NCBI GenBank assembly: GCA_036375215.1
Contig: DASUSH010000084.1
Coordinates: 1-26,327 of the forward strand
Length of the DNA: 26,327 nt
Direction of reading: 5' to 3'
DNA from: DASUSH01 sp036375215
GTDB lineage: Bacteria > Actinomycetota > Thermoleophilia > Solirubrobacterales > 70-9
Numbering within the stretch: position 1 is the first letter of the stretch; every line of letters begins with the position of its first letter. Of the stretch, positions 6,073-13,343 are shown one piece after another. A program made the position numbers and the translations under genes. A model generated the notes under the pieces. It had not been told where the DNA came from. It did not search any database and worked only from the letters and a program-made list of their open reading frames with translations.

Positions 6073-7242
6073 CTAGCCCCCGGCCTGGACGACCGGGAGC
6101 TCGGTGCCGCTGACCGGCGTGCCGACGGGGGCGACGGGCGTCTCCATCGGCTGCGCAGACTGCATCACCGGCAGCTCCTGCGGGGTCGCGGCGACGATGC
6201 CGCGCGCCGCCGCCCGGATCGCCTGCGAGGCGGGGGCGTCGGGCTGGGTGAGCACGAGGGGCTCGCCGACGTCCGCCTGCGCGCGGAGATCCTCCTGCAG
6301 CGGCACCTTGGCGAGCAGGGGCACGTCGAGCTCGTCGGCGAGGAGCTGGCCGCCGCCCTCGCCGAAGATCGTGAAGCGCTCGCCGTCGGGCGTGGTGAAG
6401 CCGGACATGTTCTCGATCGCCCCGAGGATCTCGAGGTCGAACTTCCTCGCCATCTCGGCGGCGCGGGTCGCGACCTGCTGGGCGGCGGGCTGCGGGGTCG
6501 TCACCAGCACGAACTTCGCCTGCGGCAGCAGCTGGGAGAGGGTCATCGAGACGTCGCCGGTGCCCGGCGGCAGGTCGAGCAGCAGGTAGTCGAGCTCGCC
6601 CCAGTCGACGTCCTCGAGGAACTGCTGGATCGCTTTGTGGAGCATCGGGCCGCGCCAGACCACCGCGGCGTTCTCCTCGACGAAGAAGCCGATCGACATC
6701 GTCTTGACGCCGCCGGCCCCGATCGGCGGCACGATCTTGCGGCGGTCGTTCACCTCCGGGCGCTGGTTGACGCCGAGCATGCGCGGGAGCGAGTAGCCGT
6801 AGACGTCGGCGTCGAGCGCCCCCGCCGTGTGGCCCTCGGCGGCGAGCGCGGCGGCGAGGTTGGCGGTCATCGTCGACTTCCCCACGCCGCCCTTCCCGGA
6901 TGCGACGCAGATCACGTTGCCGACCGCGGCGAGCGCTCCCTCGGGGAGCCCGCCGGCGCGGCCGAGCACCTTCTGGAGGTTCTGCTTCTCGCCGTCGGAG
7001 AGCACGTCGAAGCCGACCGCGACCTCGCTGACGCCGTCGAGCTCGGAGACCTGCTTCGCGACGGCCTGCTGGAAGTGGCCGCGGATCGGGCAGCCCGCCG
7101 TGGTGAGCGAGATGACGACCTCGACCCGACCGCCCTCGCGGATCTCGATCGAGCGGATCATGCCGAGGTCGACGATCGAGCGGCGAAGCTCGGGGTCGAT
7201 GACGGGCCGCAGCGCCTCGGTGATCTGCTCCTTGGTCTGCAT
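6073..7242 (-). CDS. mrp: Mrp/NBP35-family iron-sulfur carrier ATPase with N-terminal MIP18 domain
   Basis: The 389-residue protein has an N-terminal MIP18/DUF59 domain (residues 1 to about 85, with the LTTAGCP cysteine) and a MinD-type P-loop ATPase domain with the deviant Walker A SGKGGVGKST at about 115-124, DADVYGYSLPRMLG and LLLDLPPGTGD. The family delivers [4Fe-4S] clusters to apoproteins. The cluster-bridging CxxC normally found after ENMS is missing: the sequence is ENMSGFTTPDGERFTIFGEGGG. A Pro/Val-rich tail of about 35 residues follows the ATPase domain. ATG 7242 is preferred over TTG 7251, because a TAGACT element lies eight bases before the ATG. Confidence 0.92.
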   Translation of the reverse strand: MQTKEQITEALRPVIDPELRRSIVDLGMIRSIEIREGGRVEVVISLTTAGCPIRGHFQQAVAKQVSELDGVSEVAVGFDVLSDGEKQNLQKVLGRAGGLPEGALAAVGNVICVASGKGGVGKSTMTANLAAALAAEGHTAGALDADVYGYSLPRMLGVNQRPEVNDRRKIVPPIGAGGVKTMSIGFFVEENAAVVWRGPMLHKAIQQFLEDVDWGELDYLLLDLPPGTGDVSMTLSQLLPQAKFVLVTTPQPAAQQVATRAAEMARKFDLEILGAIENMSGFTTPDGERFTIFGEGGGQLLADELDVPLLAKVPLQEDLRAQADVGEPLVLTQPDAPASQAIRAAARGIVAATPQELPVMQSAQPMETPVAPVGTPVSGTELPVVQAGG

Positions 7243-7250
7243 CGACGACA

Positions 7251-7256
7251 AGTCTA
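7251..7256 (-). promoter_or_regulatory. Putative -10 element (TAGACT) of mrp
   Basis: On the minus strand TAGACT is followed by eight bases and the ATG at 7242. This suggests a leaderless or nearly leaderless mRNA; no Shine-Dalgarno is present. Confidence 0.4.
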
Positions 7257-7329
7257 GGGGGAGCCCGTCCCGTCCGAAACCCCGCTGAACCGGTCGCGGC
7301 GCCCTTCGCCCGAGCCGGTTCCCCCAAAT

Positions 7330-7358
7330 GATCGACCGGCCACGAGGGCCGGCCGATC
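7330..7358 (-). terminator. Stem-loop downstream of the hendecad-repeat gene
   Basis: GATCGACCGGCC (7330-7341) and GGCCGGCCGATC (7347-7358) form a 12-bp stem with one mismatch and a 5-base loop. Read on the minus strand it is followed by ATTTG, a short T-tract. It lies about 90 bases past the stop of the basic repeat gene and upstream of mrp, where a terminator is expected. Confidence 0.5.
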
Positions 7359-7376
7359 GGGGAGGAGAGGTTGCTG

Positions 7377-7399
7377 TCTAGCGGCGCTCGGCCGCTAGA
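7377..7399. terminator. Second stem-loop between the repeat gene and mrp
   Basis: TCTAGCGGC (7377-7385), loop GCTCG and GCCGCTAGA (7391-7399) form a perfect 9-bp stem. It lies between the repeat-gene stop and the 7330-7358 hairpin, so the two may act as tandem terminators. The rest of the 7252-7446 gap shows nothing further that I recognise. Confidence 0.4.
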
Positions 7400-7446
7400 T
7401 CTCTTCGGGGCGCGCCAACCTCGGCTGCGCGACCCGAGCTAAGCGA

Positions 7447-8031
7447 CTAGACGAGCGAGGAGACGCGCTCCTCGACCTCGGTCCGGACACGCCGGAGCTG
7501 CTGCTCCGCCTGACGGCGGTTCTGCCGCAGCGACGTCTCGGCCTTGCGGCGGTTCTGCCGCACGGTCGTCTCGAGCTTGCGCCGGTTCTGGCGGACCTGG
7601 GTCCGCGTCCGGCGAAGCTGCTGCTCCACACGGCGGCGGCGGGCCTTGAGCTCGCGCTCCGTGCGGTTGCGGGTCCGCTTCGCCTGCTGGGTGGCCTTGC
7701 GACGGGCGCTGCCGCCACGACGCTCGACCTTGTTCAGCTCACGGCGGAGCTGGGTGCGGACCTTCCGGAGCTCGCGCTCCGCGGTCTCGCGCTGGGTGTA
7801 GGGCTGCACCGTCTCGTTGACGCGATCGGCGAACGCGAGCGCCGTGCCGACGGGCACGTCGACGACGGTCTCGGCAGCCTGCCGGGCGCGCGCATAGGCG
7901 ACCTCGGCGACGTTCTGCTGCGTCGACGTCGTCTGGCTCTGGGTGGTCCGCTTACGCGCGGTCGACGCACGCTTGGTGGTGGTGGTGCTGCGTCGGCGAG
8001 TGGTGCCGCCACTGTTCTTGGTGGCTGCCAT
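7447..8031 (-). CDS. Highly basic hendecad-repeat coiled-coil protein, possibly nucleoid-associated
   Basis: I do not recognise a named family. The 194-residue protein has three parts. Residues 1-40 form a Ser/Thr/Lys/Arg-rich disordered tail. Residues 41-80 form a helix with alternating small residues (VAEVAYARARQAAETVV), loosely like mycobacterial HBHA. Residues 81-190 form one long Arg/Gln/Glu helix. From 147 to 190 the sequence is four 11-residue units (RQNRRKLETTV, RQNRRKAETSL, RQNRRQAEQQL, RRVRTEVEERV), with hydrophobic positions spaced 7-4-7-4. The strong positive charge suggests DNA, RNA or polyanion binding. It is monocistronic, with an AT-richer upstream region and GGGAG ten bases before the ATG. 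Confidence 0.8.
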   Translation of the reverse strand: MAATKNSGGTTRRRSTTTTKRASTARKRTTQSQTTSTQQNVAEVAYARARQAAETVVDVPVGTALAFADRVNETVQPYTQRETAERELRKVRTQLRRELNKVERRGGSARRKATQQAKRTRNRTERELKARRRRVEQQLRRTRTQVRQNRRKLETTVRQNRRKAETSLRQNRRQAEQQLRRVRTEVEERVSSLV

Positions 8032-8154
8032 GGTTATCTGTCTCCCTCGGTTGAGGTTTCTAAGTTCCTTATTTCTAAGGATATTCAGCGTAGCAAGCCG
8101 AACACCTGTTTGTACCCCAGGCGTGATTTCGAGTTACAGGAGGGCGTCGCGCGG
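8032..8154 (-). promoter_or_regulatory. Upstream region of the basic repeat gene, with 5' hairpin
   Basis: This 123-base gap is the most AT-rich stretch of the first half of the window. On the minus strand it contains a LexA-like box (8112-8099), a possible -10 TACGCT (8092-8087), and then a small hairpin TCCTTA-GAAA-TAAGGA (8081-8066) with a GNRA-type loop that would sit at the predicted mRNA 5' end. GGGAG follows ten bases before the ATG. The -10 call is weak. Confidence 0.45.
8099..8112. promoter_or_regulatory. LexA/SOS-box-like site CGAACACCTGTTTG
   Basis: The site matches the Gram-positive LexA consensus CGAACRNRYGTTYG at 13 of 14 positions; the only miss is C for R in the centre. It overlaps the -35 and spacer region of the putative promoter of the basic repeat gene, where a repressor would act. 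Actual LexA binding is inference. Confidence 0.5.
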
Positions 8155-8997
8155 CTATAGGGAGCCGGTCCGGCGCTGCACGCCGAGGACCGTCTCGAGG
8201 CCCTCGGCGTCGAGGGCGGCGGCGATCGCGTACCGCGCGTCCAGGCCGAGCGGGGCGTCGGCGAGGTCGAGCTCGCCGAAGGCGGCGAGGCCGCCGGCCT
8301 CGCGGACGATGAGCTGCCCGGCCGCGGCGTCCACCGAGCGGCAGTGGCGCCCGGAGAGCATCGCGTCGAAGCGGGCGACCGCGACGTAGGCGAGGTTGAT
8401 CGCGATCGACCCGATCGCGCGCAGCCGGTACGCCTCGCCCTGGAGCGCGTCCGCGATCGGGCCGACCCGCTCCGGGCTCGCCGACTCGACCCCGACCACC
8501 TCGAGGCCCGGGTAGGGGCGCTCGACGACGACCGGCTCGCCGCCGAGGCGCACGCCCTCGCCGCGGACCGCGGTGAACTCCTCGTCGGCGCCGAAGTCGT
8601 GGACCAGGCCGAACTCGACGTCGGCCATGGAGGTCCCCGAAGCCACCGCGACGCTCAGGCCGTACGAGGGGATCGTGCGCCTGGCGTTCATCGACCCGTC
8701 GATCGGGTCGATCACGACCCGAGTCGTCGCCCCGGCGCCGAACTCGACCTCACCGCGCTCCTCGGAGACGGCGACGAACTCGTGGCCCTCGTCGTGCAGG
8801 CGCTCGAGCTCCGCGAAGGCGACGTCCTCGCAGCGGCGGTCGATCACGAGGGTCCGATCGCCGCCCTCGCCGATCCCCTCGTAATCCGTGCGCGCGTTGA
8901 TCCCGCTCACCTCCGCGAAGATCTCGCGCTGCCCTGCGACCATCCGCCGGCAGGCTTCAAGCCACGCTTCGGCGTCGATCCCGGACTGGCCCGCCAT
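8155..8997 (-). CDS. Inositol-monophosphatase-family sugar phosphatase
   Basis: A 280-residue Mg-dependent phosphatase of the IMPase/FBPase superfamily. Metal ligands are visible in AVSEERGE (the Glu pair), VIDPIDGSMN (DPxDG signature, with Ser for Thr) and VDAAAGQLIVREAGG (second Asp; the usual Trp before it is replaced). The product could dephosphorylate inositol phosphate, fructose-1,6-bisphosphate or PAP; the sequence does not decide. Two in-frame ATGs exist. I prefer 8997 because a TAGAGT element lies ten bases upstream and MAGQSGIDAEAW is a normal beginning. The alternative, at 9030 (291 residues), directly abuts a GC hairpin and has no ribosome site. It is divergent from the helicase gene. 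Confidence 0.85.
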   Translation of the reverse strand: MAGQSGIDAEAWLEACRRMVAGQREIFAEVSGINARTDYEGIGEGGDRTLVIDRRCEDVAFAELERLHDEGHEFVAVSEERGEVEFGAGATTRVVIDPIDGSMNARRTIPSYGLSVAVASGTSMADVEFGLVHDFGADEEFTAVRGEGVRLGGEPVVVERPYPGLEVVGVESASPERVGPIADALQGEAYRLRAIGSIAINLAYVAVARFDAMLSGRHCRSVDAAAGQLIVREAGGLAAFGELDLADAPLGLDARYAIAAALDAEGLETVLGVQRRTGSL

Positions 8998-9030
8998 TGC
9001 GGCGCTGACTCTAGTCGCGCCCTCGCCCAT

Positions 9031-9051
9031 GCCCCCGGCCTACCCGGGGGC
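9031..9051. repeat. Inverted repeat between the divergent phosphatase and helicase genes
   Basis: GCCCCCGG (9031-9038) and CCGGGGGC (9044-9051) form a perfect 8-bp stem with a five-base loop. It touches the upstream ATG option of the phosphatase and the -10 element of the helicase. It could be a protein-binding site or chance. Confidence 0.4.
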
Positions 9052-9057
9052 TACGGT
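9052..9057 (+). promoter_or_regulatory. Putative -10 element (TACGGT) of the helicase gene
   Basis: TACGGT ends eight bases before the GTG at 9066, and no Shine-Dalgarno is present, again suggesting a leaderless mRNA. The element is only a TANNNT match. Confidence 0.35.
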
Positions 9058-9065
9058 TCCAACCG

Positions 9066-12000
9066 GTGCCCGAACCGCCCCTCCAGCCGCCGCTGACCGA
9101 CGCCCAGCGCCGGGTCGCGGAGCACCGGGGCGGGCCGGTCCTGGTGAGCGGCCGGGCCGGGAGCGGCAAGAGCACCGCGCTGGCCGCGAGGATGGTCGCG
9201 CTCGCCGCGGAGCACGGCCCCGAGCGGATCCTCGTGCTCACCCGGACCCGGGCCGGCGCGGCCGGGCTGCGGGCGCGGATCGAGGCCGAGCTCGACGGCC
9301 CCTACGAGGAGCTCTGGGTCGGGACCTACGAGTCGATCGGCGAGCGCCTCCTGCGCGAGCACGCGGTCGAGGCCGGGCTCGACCCGTTCTTCGAGACCGT
9401 CTCCGCGGCCGACCGGCTCGCCTTCATGCTCGATCGCCTCGACGACCTCCCCCTGCGCCGCCACGAGATCCGGGGCAACCCCGGCGGCCTCCTGGCCCGG
9501 CTGCTGCAGAGGATCGACACGGTGAAGGCCGAGGCGGTGACGCCGGCCGGCCTGCGCAGCTGGGCGGTCGAGCACGAGCGCGCCGCTACCGACACGCGCG
9601 CCCGGGAGCACGCCCGCCGCGAGATCGAGTTCGCCGACCTCTACTCGCACCACGAGCGCGCGCTGCGCGAGTTCGGCAGCCTCGACGCCGGCGACGTGGT
9701 GATCGAGCTCACTCGGCTCGCCGCCGAGCGCGCCGACGTCCGCGAGGAGCTCGGCGAGCGCTTCCCACACCTCGTCGCCGACGAGCTCGAGGAGGCGGGC
9801 ATCGCCCACCGCGGCCTGCTCGCCGCGCTCTCCCCCCACGACCGGCTCGCCGCCGCGATCGACGAGGCCGCATCCCTCCGCCGCTACCGGGGCGCCGCCG
9901 CCGCGACCGTCGAGGCGCTCCGCCGCCGCCACCCCGACCTCACCGAGATCGAGCTCGCCGAGCCCCTGCGCGGCCCCGAGCCGATCGACCGCGTCACCCG
10001 AGCGATCACGGACGCGAAGCCCGACCAACCCGCCCGTGACCCGGACGCCCCTCGGGCGCGAGCCGGTGACGCGGAGGGGGCGGCCGGCGGTGATGCCGTC
10101 TCGTTCTGGCGCTGCAGGACCGAGCGCGCGATGGCGCAGGCCGCCGCGCACGAGATCGAGCGCGGCCTGCACTCCGGCGAGCTCCGCCCCGAGGAGGCCT
10201 GCGTCGTGGTCGGCTCGCTCCAGCGCGACGGCCGCCTCGTCGCGGCGGCGCTCGAGGAGCGGAGCGTGCCCTTCCGGCTCGCCGGGTCCTCGGCCTTCTT
10301 CGGCCGGCCCGAGGTGCGGGACGCGATCGCGTGGCTGCGGATGCTCGCCGACCCGAACGATTCGGCCGCGGTCGTCCGCGCGCTCACCAGGCCGCCGATC
10401 GAGCTGCGCTCGGTCGACCTCGCACGCTGCACGACGATCGCCCGCCGCCGCACGCTCGACATGGTCTCGGCGCTCGAGGCGGCGCTCGAGAGCCCGCAGA
10501 TCCCGCCCGAGGCCCGCGACCGGATCCAGGCCTTCCTGCGGCTCTACCGCTCGGCGTCGAGCGCGCTCGAGGAGCTCCGCGCCGACGTCTTCGTGATGCG
10601 CCTGATCGAGCGGATCGGCCTGCGCCGCACCGACCTCTTCGCCGCCCACCCCGAGGCGGCGGAGCGCCTGGTCAGCCTCGCCCGGCTCGGCGAGCTGGCG
10701 GCGGCGTGGACCCGGCGCGAGCCGCGCGGCTCGTCCCGGGACTTCGTCCGCTACCTCGCCGCGGTGGCCGACGCCGGCGAGCTCGACGCGGGCGCGGCGC
10801 TCGACACCGCCCGGCCGCCGGCGGGCGCCGTCCTCCTCGCCGAGCCCGAGCAGCTGAAGGGGCTCGAGTTCCGCCGGGTCTGGATGCTCGGGCTCCGCCG
10901 CGGCGGGCTGCCCGCCTACCCGGAGCGGGACCGCTGGATCCCGGACGAGCTCGTCGCCGACGACCTGCCGGAGCCCGGCCGCGAGCTCGCCGCGGCGCGC
11001 CGGGTGCGGCTCGCCTACGTCGCCGTCAGCCGCGCCCGCGAGGGCCTCGTCCTCGCCTGGCCCGAGGAGACCGGCGACGGCAGCGCCCGCCCGTCCGAGC
11101 TCTACGAGGCGGCGCGCGCGGCGATCGGGGGGGAGGAGACGGTCCAGGAGGAGGAGCTCTTCGGCCCGGCGGAGAGCGTCCACGCGACCTACCGCATGAT
11201 CCGCGACGAGGTGCTCGAGGCCTCCTGGCGCGCGGGCGCGGCGATCAGCGAGATGCGGCTCGACACCGCCGAGGACGTCGACCGCGCGGTCGCCCGCTTC
11301 CTCGAGCTGGTGAAGCTCGCGGCGCTGGTGCAGCGCCCGGGCTCGGAGCCGGCGGCCGAGGCGCTCGCCGCGATAAACGACCTGCTCGGCCGGGTCGCGA
11401 CCCCGGAGCAGCAGGCGGCGCTGACCGCGTCCGCCCTCGACGAATACCTGCTCGACGACGACCGCGAGCTCGAGCGCCGCAAGCGGCTCGCCGCGGCACG
11501 CGACGAGCCCTCGCTCGAGACCTTCCTGCCGACGCGGGGCTCGGGGCTCGCGCTGTCGGCGTCCGACATCGACCTCTACCGGACCTGCCCGCTCAAGTAC
11601 AAGTTCGCCCGCGTCTTCGCGATCCCGCAGGAGCCCACGATCAACCAGCGCTTCGGGATCCTGATCCACCAGGTGCTCGAGCGCTACCACGCCGACGAGG
11701 TCCGCGGCGAGGGCGGCGAGCCGCAGACCGTCTTCGGCGAGACCGGCCTCGACCGCCTGCTGGCGCTGTTCGAGGCGGCCTGGAGGCGGTCGGGGTTCGG
11801 CTCCTCCGACGACGAGCTGCAGTACCGCGACCGCGCCGTCGCCGCGCTCGCCCGCTACCACGAGCGCCACGTCGACGCCGACGCCTCTCCGGTCTGGCTC
11901 GAGCGCGGGTTCTCGTTCGCGATCGGGCCGCACCAGCTCCGCGGCCGCGTCGACCGCGTCGACCGCCATCCCGACGGCGACTACGAGCTGATCGACTACA

Positions 12001-12293
12001 AGACCGGCCAGCACAAGTCCGCGACCGAGCTAGCCGACGACCTCCAGCTCGCGCTCTACCGCGTCGCCGCCGAGGAGGCGTGGGACATCCAGGCGGAGCT
12101 CGGCTCCTACTACTACGTCCTCGACGACGAGAAGGTCGCCGTCCACGCGGCGCCGGACGACCGCGAGCGCGTCGAGCGCACCGTGCTCGAGGTCGGCGAG
12201 GGCATCCGGGGCCAGGACTTCGAGCCGAAGCCGAGCTACACGATCTGCTCCTGGTGCGACTACCGGTTGATCTGCCCGGCGAGCGAAGCCTGA
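9066..12293 (+). CDS. UvrD-like helicase / PD-(D/E)XK nuclease with Fe-S cysteines (AdnAB/AddB-like)
   Basis: This 1075-residue protein combines a superfamily-1A motor with a RecB-family nuclease, the layout of DNA double-strand-end processing enzymes. Motor motifs: Q-motif LTDAQRRVAEH (10-20), Walker A GRAGSGKST (29-37), Ia LVLTRTRAGAAGLR, motif II as VADELEEA (about 236-243), a degenerate motif III ending RRYRGA, motif V EQLKGLEFRRV and motif VI LAYVAVSRAREG. The C-terminal nuclease (from about 830) has GRVDRVD and LIDYKTG, the catalytic D-DxK set, framed by TCPLKYK and C-x2-C-x5-C (CSWCDYRLIC), four cysteines that hold an Fe-S cluster in AddB and AdnAB. No partner subunit is adjacent. It starts at GTG 9066 behind a TACGGT element and ends inside a 35-bp repeat. 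Confidence 0.88.
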   Translation: MPEPPLQPPLTDAQRRVAEHRGGPVLVSGRAGSGKSTALAARMVALAAEHGPERILVLTRTRAGAAGLRARIEAELDGPYEELWVGTYESIGERLLREHAVEAGLDPFFETVSAADRLAFMLDRLDDLPLRRHEIRGNPGGLLARLLQRIDTVKAEAVTPAGLRSWAVEHERAATDTRAREHARREIEFADLYSHHERALREFGSLDAGDVVIELTRLAAERADVREELGERFPHLVADELEEAGIAHRGLLAALSPHDRLAAAIDEAASLRRYRGAAAATVEALRRRHPDLTEIELAEPLRGPEPIDRVTRAITDAKPDQPARDPDAPRARAGDAEGAAGGDAVSFWRCRTERAMAQAAAHEIERGLHSGELRPEEACVVVGSLQRDGRLVAAALEERSVPFRLAGSSAFFGRPEVRDAIAWLRMLADPNDSAAVVRALTRPPIELRSVDLARCTTIARRRTLDMVSALEAALESPQIPPEARDRIQAFLRLYRSASSALEELRADVFVMRLIERIGLRRTDLFAAHPEAAERLVSLARLGELAAAWTRREPRGSSRDFVRYLAAVADAGELDAGAALDTARPPAGAVLLAEPEQLKGLEFRRVWMLGLRRGGLPAYPERDRWIPDELVADDLPEPGRELAAARRVRLAYVAVSRAREGLVLAWPEETGDGSARPSELYEAARAAIGGEETVQEEELFGPAESVHATYRMIRDEVLEASWRAGAAISEMRLDTAEDVDRAVARFLELVKLAALVQRPGSEPAAEALAAINDLLGRVATPEQQAALTASALDEYLLDDDRELERRKRLAAARDEPSLETFLPTRGSGLALSASDIDLYRTCPLKYKFARVFAIPQEPTINQRFGILIHQVLERYHADEVRGEGGEPQTVFGETGLDRLLALFEAAWRRSGFGSSDDELQYRDRAVAALARYHERHVDADASPVWLERGFSFAIGPHQLRGRVDRVDRHPDGDYELIDYKTGQHKSATELADDLQLALYRVAAEEAWDIQAELGSYYYVLDDEKVAVHAAPDDRERVERTVLEVGEGIRGQDFEPKPSYTICSWCDYRLICPASEA

Positions 12294-12327
12294 CCTGTCC
12301 CTTTGGGGTCAGACCCCTCGGGTGGCA
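12293..12327. repeat. 35-bp REP-like intergenic repeat, copy 1
   Basis: This copy starts at the last base of the helicase stop codon. It contains CCTGTCCCTTTGGGGTC followed by AGACCCC, so its core GGGGTCAGACCCC is a near-perfect palindrome. Copy 2 lies 40 bp downstream with one difference. I recall similar TGTCCCTTTGGGGTCAGACCCC elements as dispersed intergenic repeats in other high-GC genomes. Confidence 0.85.
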
Positions 12328-12332
12328 CCCCC

Positions 12333-12367
12333 ACCTGTCCCTTTGGGGTCAGACCCCTTGGGTGGCA
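12333..12367. repeat. 35-bp REP-like intergenic repeat, copy 2
   Basis: Identical to copy 1 except T for C at 12359 (12319 in copy 1). The two direct copies occupy nearly the whole 80-base gap between the convergent helicase and PAC2 genes, where they could serve as a two-way transcription stop. Confidence 0.85.
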
Positions 12368-12373
12368 GATCGG

Positions 12374-13243
12374 TCAGTCGTCCGTGCGCTGGCGCAGGAA
12401 GCGCTGGAAGTCGCGGGCGATCGTGTCGCCGGAGGGGAAGTCGCCGGGGCCGATCCGGCGCTCCTCGTCCTCCTGCTCGGCCTCGAGCCGGGTGACGAGC
12501 TCCTCGATCTCGGGGTTGGCCGAGACCGCGCGGTTCACCTGCTCCTCGAAGCGCCCCATCGCGTCCTCGAGCTCGGACGCCTCGATCACGACGCCGGTGA
12601 GGCCCTCGAGCCGGCGCAGCAGCGCCAGCGCGGCCTTCGGGTTGGGGACCGCGGCGACGTAATGCGGGATCGCGGCCCAGAGGCTGGCCGAGGCGATCCC
12701 CCGCTGCCGGAAGGTGTCGTGCAGGACGCCGACGATGCCGGTCGGGCCCTCGTAGCTCGAGCGGTCGAGGCCGAGGCGCTCGACCAGGTCGGGGTCCGAG
12801 GCGAGGCCCGTGATCGGGACCGGGCGGGTGTGGGGGACGTCGGCGATCAGCGCGCCCAGGGTGACCACCAGGTTCACCCCGAGGCGCTCGGCGGCGTCGG
12901 CGATCGCCTCCGAGAAGGTCCGCCAGCGCAGGCTGGGCTCGGTGCCGCGCAGGAGCGCGAGGTCGCGGTCGGCGCCGGGCGCGGGGGCCGCGAGCAGCGA
13001 GTTCTGCGGCCACTCGATCCGGCGCGTCTGGCCCTCGGTCAGGTGGATCGTCGGCCGGTTGGTCTGAAAGTCGAAGAACTCCTCCGGGTCGAGGCTCGCG
13101 ACCCGGTCGGCCGCGAGGGCGAGCGAGGCCGCCTCGAGCGCGGTCGTCGCGGCGCTCGCGGCGTCGTTCCAGCCGCCGAACGCGCAGACGAGGGCCGGGG
13201 TTCGAAGCTCCGGCACCTCGCCCTCCCACGCCAACGGTTCCAC
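12374..13243 (-). CDS. PAC2-family protein
   Basis: The 289-residue protein belongs to the PAC2 (proteasome assembly chaperone 2-like) superfamily, common in actinobacteria. Typical blocks are LVCAFGGWNDAASAAT near the N-terminus, FFDFQTNRPTIHL, LVVTLGALIADVPHTRPVP and FRQRGIASASLWAAIPHYVAAVPNPKA in sequence order. The C-terminus (ELVTRLEAEQ, then FQRFLRQR) is helical. Its biochemical role in bacteria is not established. The open frame extends 67 codons upstream into the divergent gene's region, but VEPLAWEGEVPELRTPALV is the expected beginning. GTG 13243 is preceded by a TAGGGT element at seven bases, so I use it, with a leaderless mRNA. Confidence 0.88.
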   Translation of the reverse strand: MEPLAWEGEVPELRTPALVCAFGGWNDAASAATTALEAASLALAADRVASLDPEEFFDFQTNRPTIHLTEGQTRRIEWPQNSLLAAPAPGADRDLALLRGTEPSLRWRTFSEAIADAAERLGVNLVVTLGALIADVPHTRPVPITGLASDPDLVERLGLDRSSYEGPTGIVGVLHDTFRQRGIASASLWAAIPHYVAAVPNPKAALALLRRLEGLTGVVIEASELEDAMGRFEEQVNRAVSANPEIEELVTRLEAEQEDEERRIGPGDFPSGDTIARDFQRFLRQRTDD

Positions 13244-13250
13244 TCCGCCG

Positions 13251-13256
13251 ACCCTA
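13251..13256 (-). promoter_or_regulatory. Putative -10 element (TAGGGT) of the PAC2 gene
   Basis: On the minus strand TAGGGT, then seven bases, then GTG 13243. It supports the shorter start and a leaderless transcript. The rest of the 100-base divergent gap holds a GTTGCC...GGCAAC inverted repeat (13311-13334) just before the YhaM-like gene. Confidence 0.45.
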
Positions 13257-13343
13257 CCGATTGGCGATTTCGGGCGATCCACCACGCATCGAGCGAGTTT
13301 CCGGGGCCCGGTTGCCGCCGCCCGGAGGGGCAACATCGGTGCG

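Noticed and set aside
7252..7446. Small RNA or tRNA between mrp and the basic repeat gene
   Set aside because: The hairpins fit terminators of the upstream gene; no D-arm/T-arm combination or separate promoter was visible.
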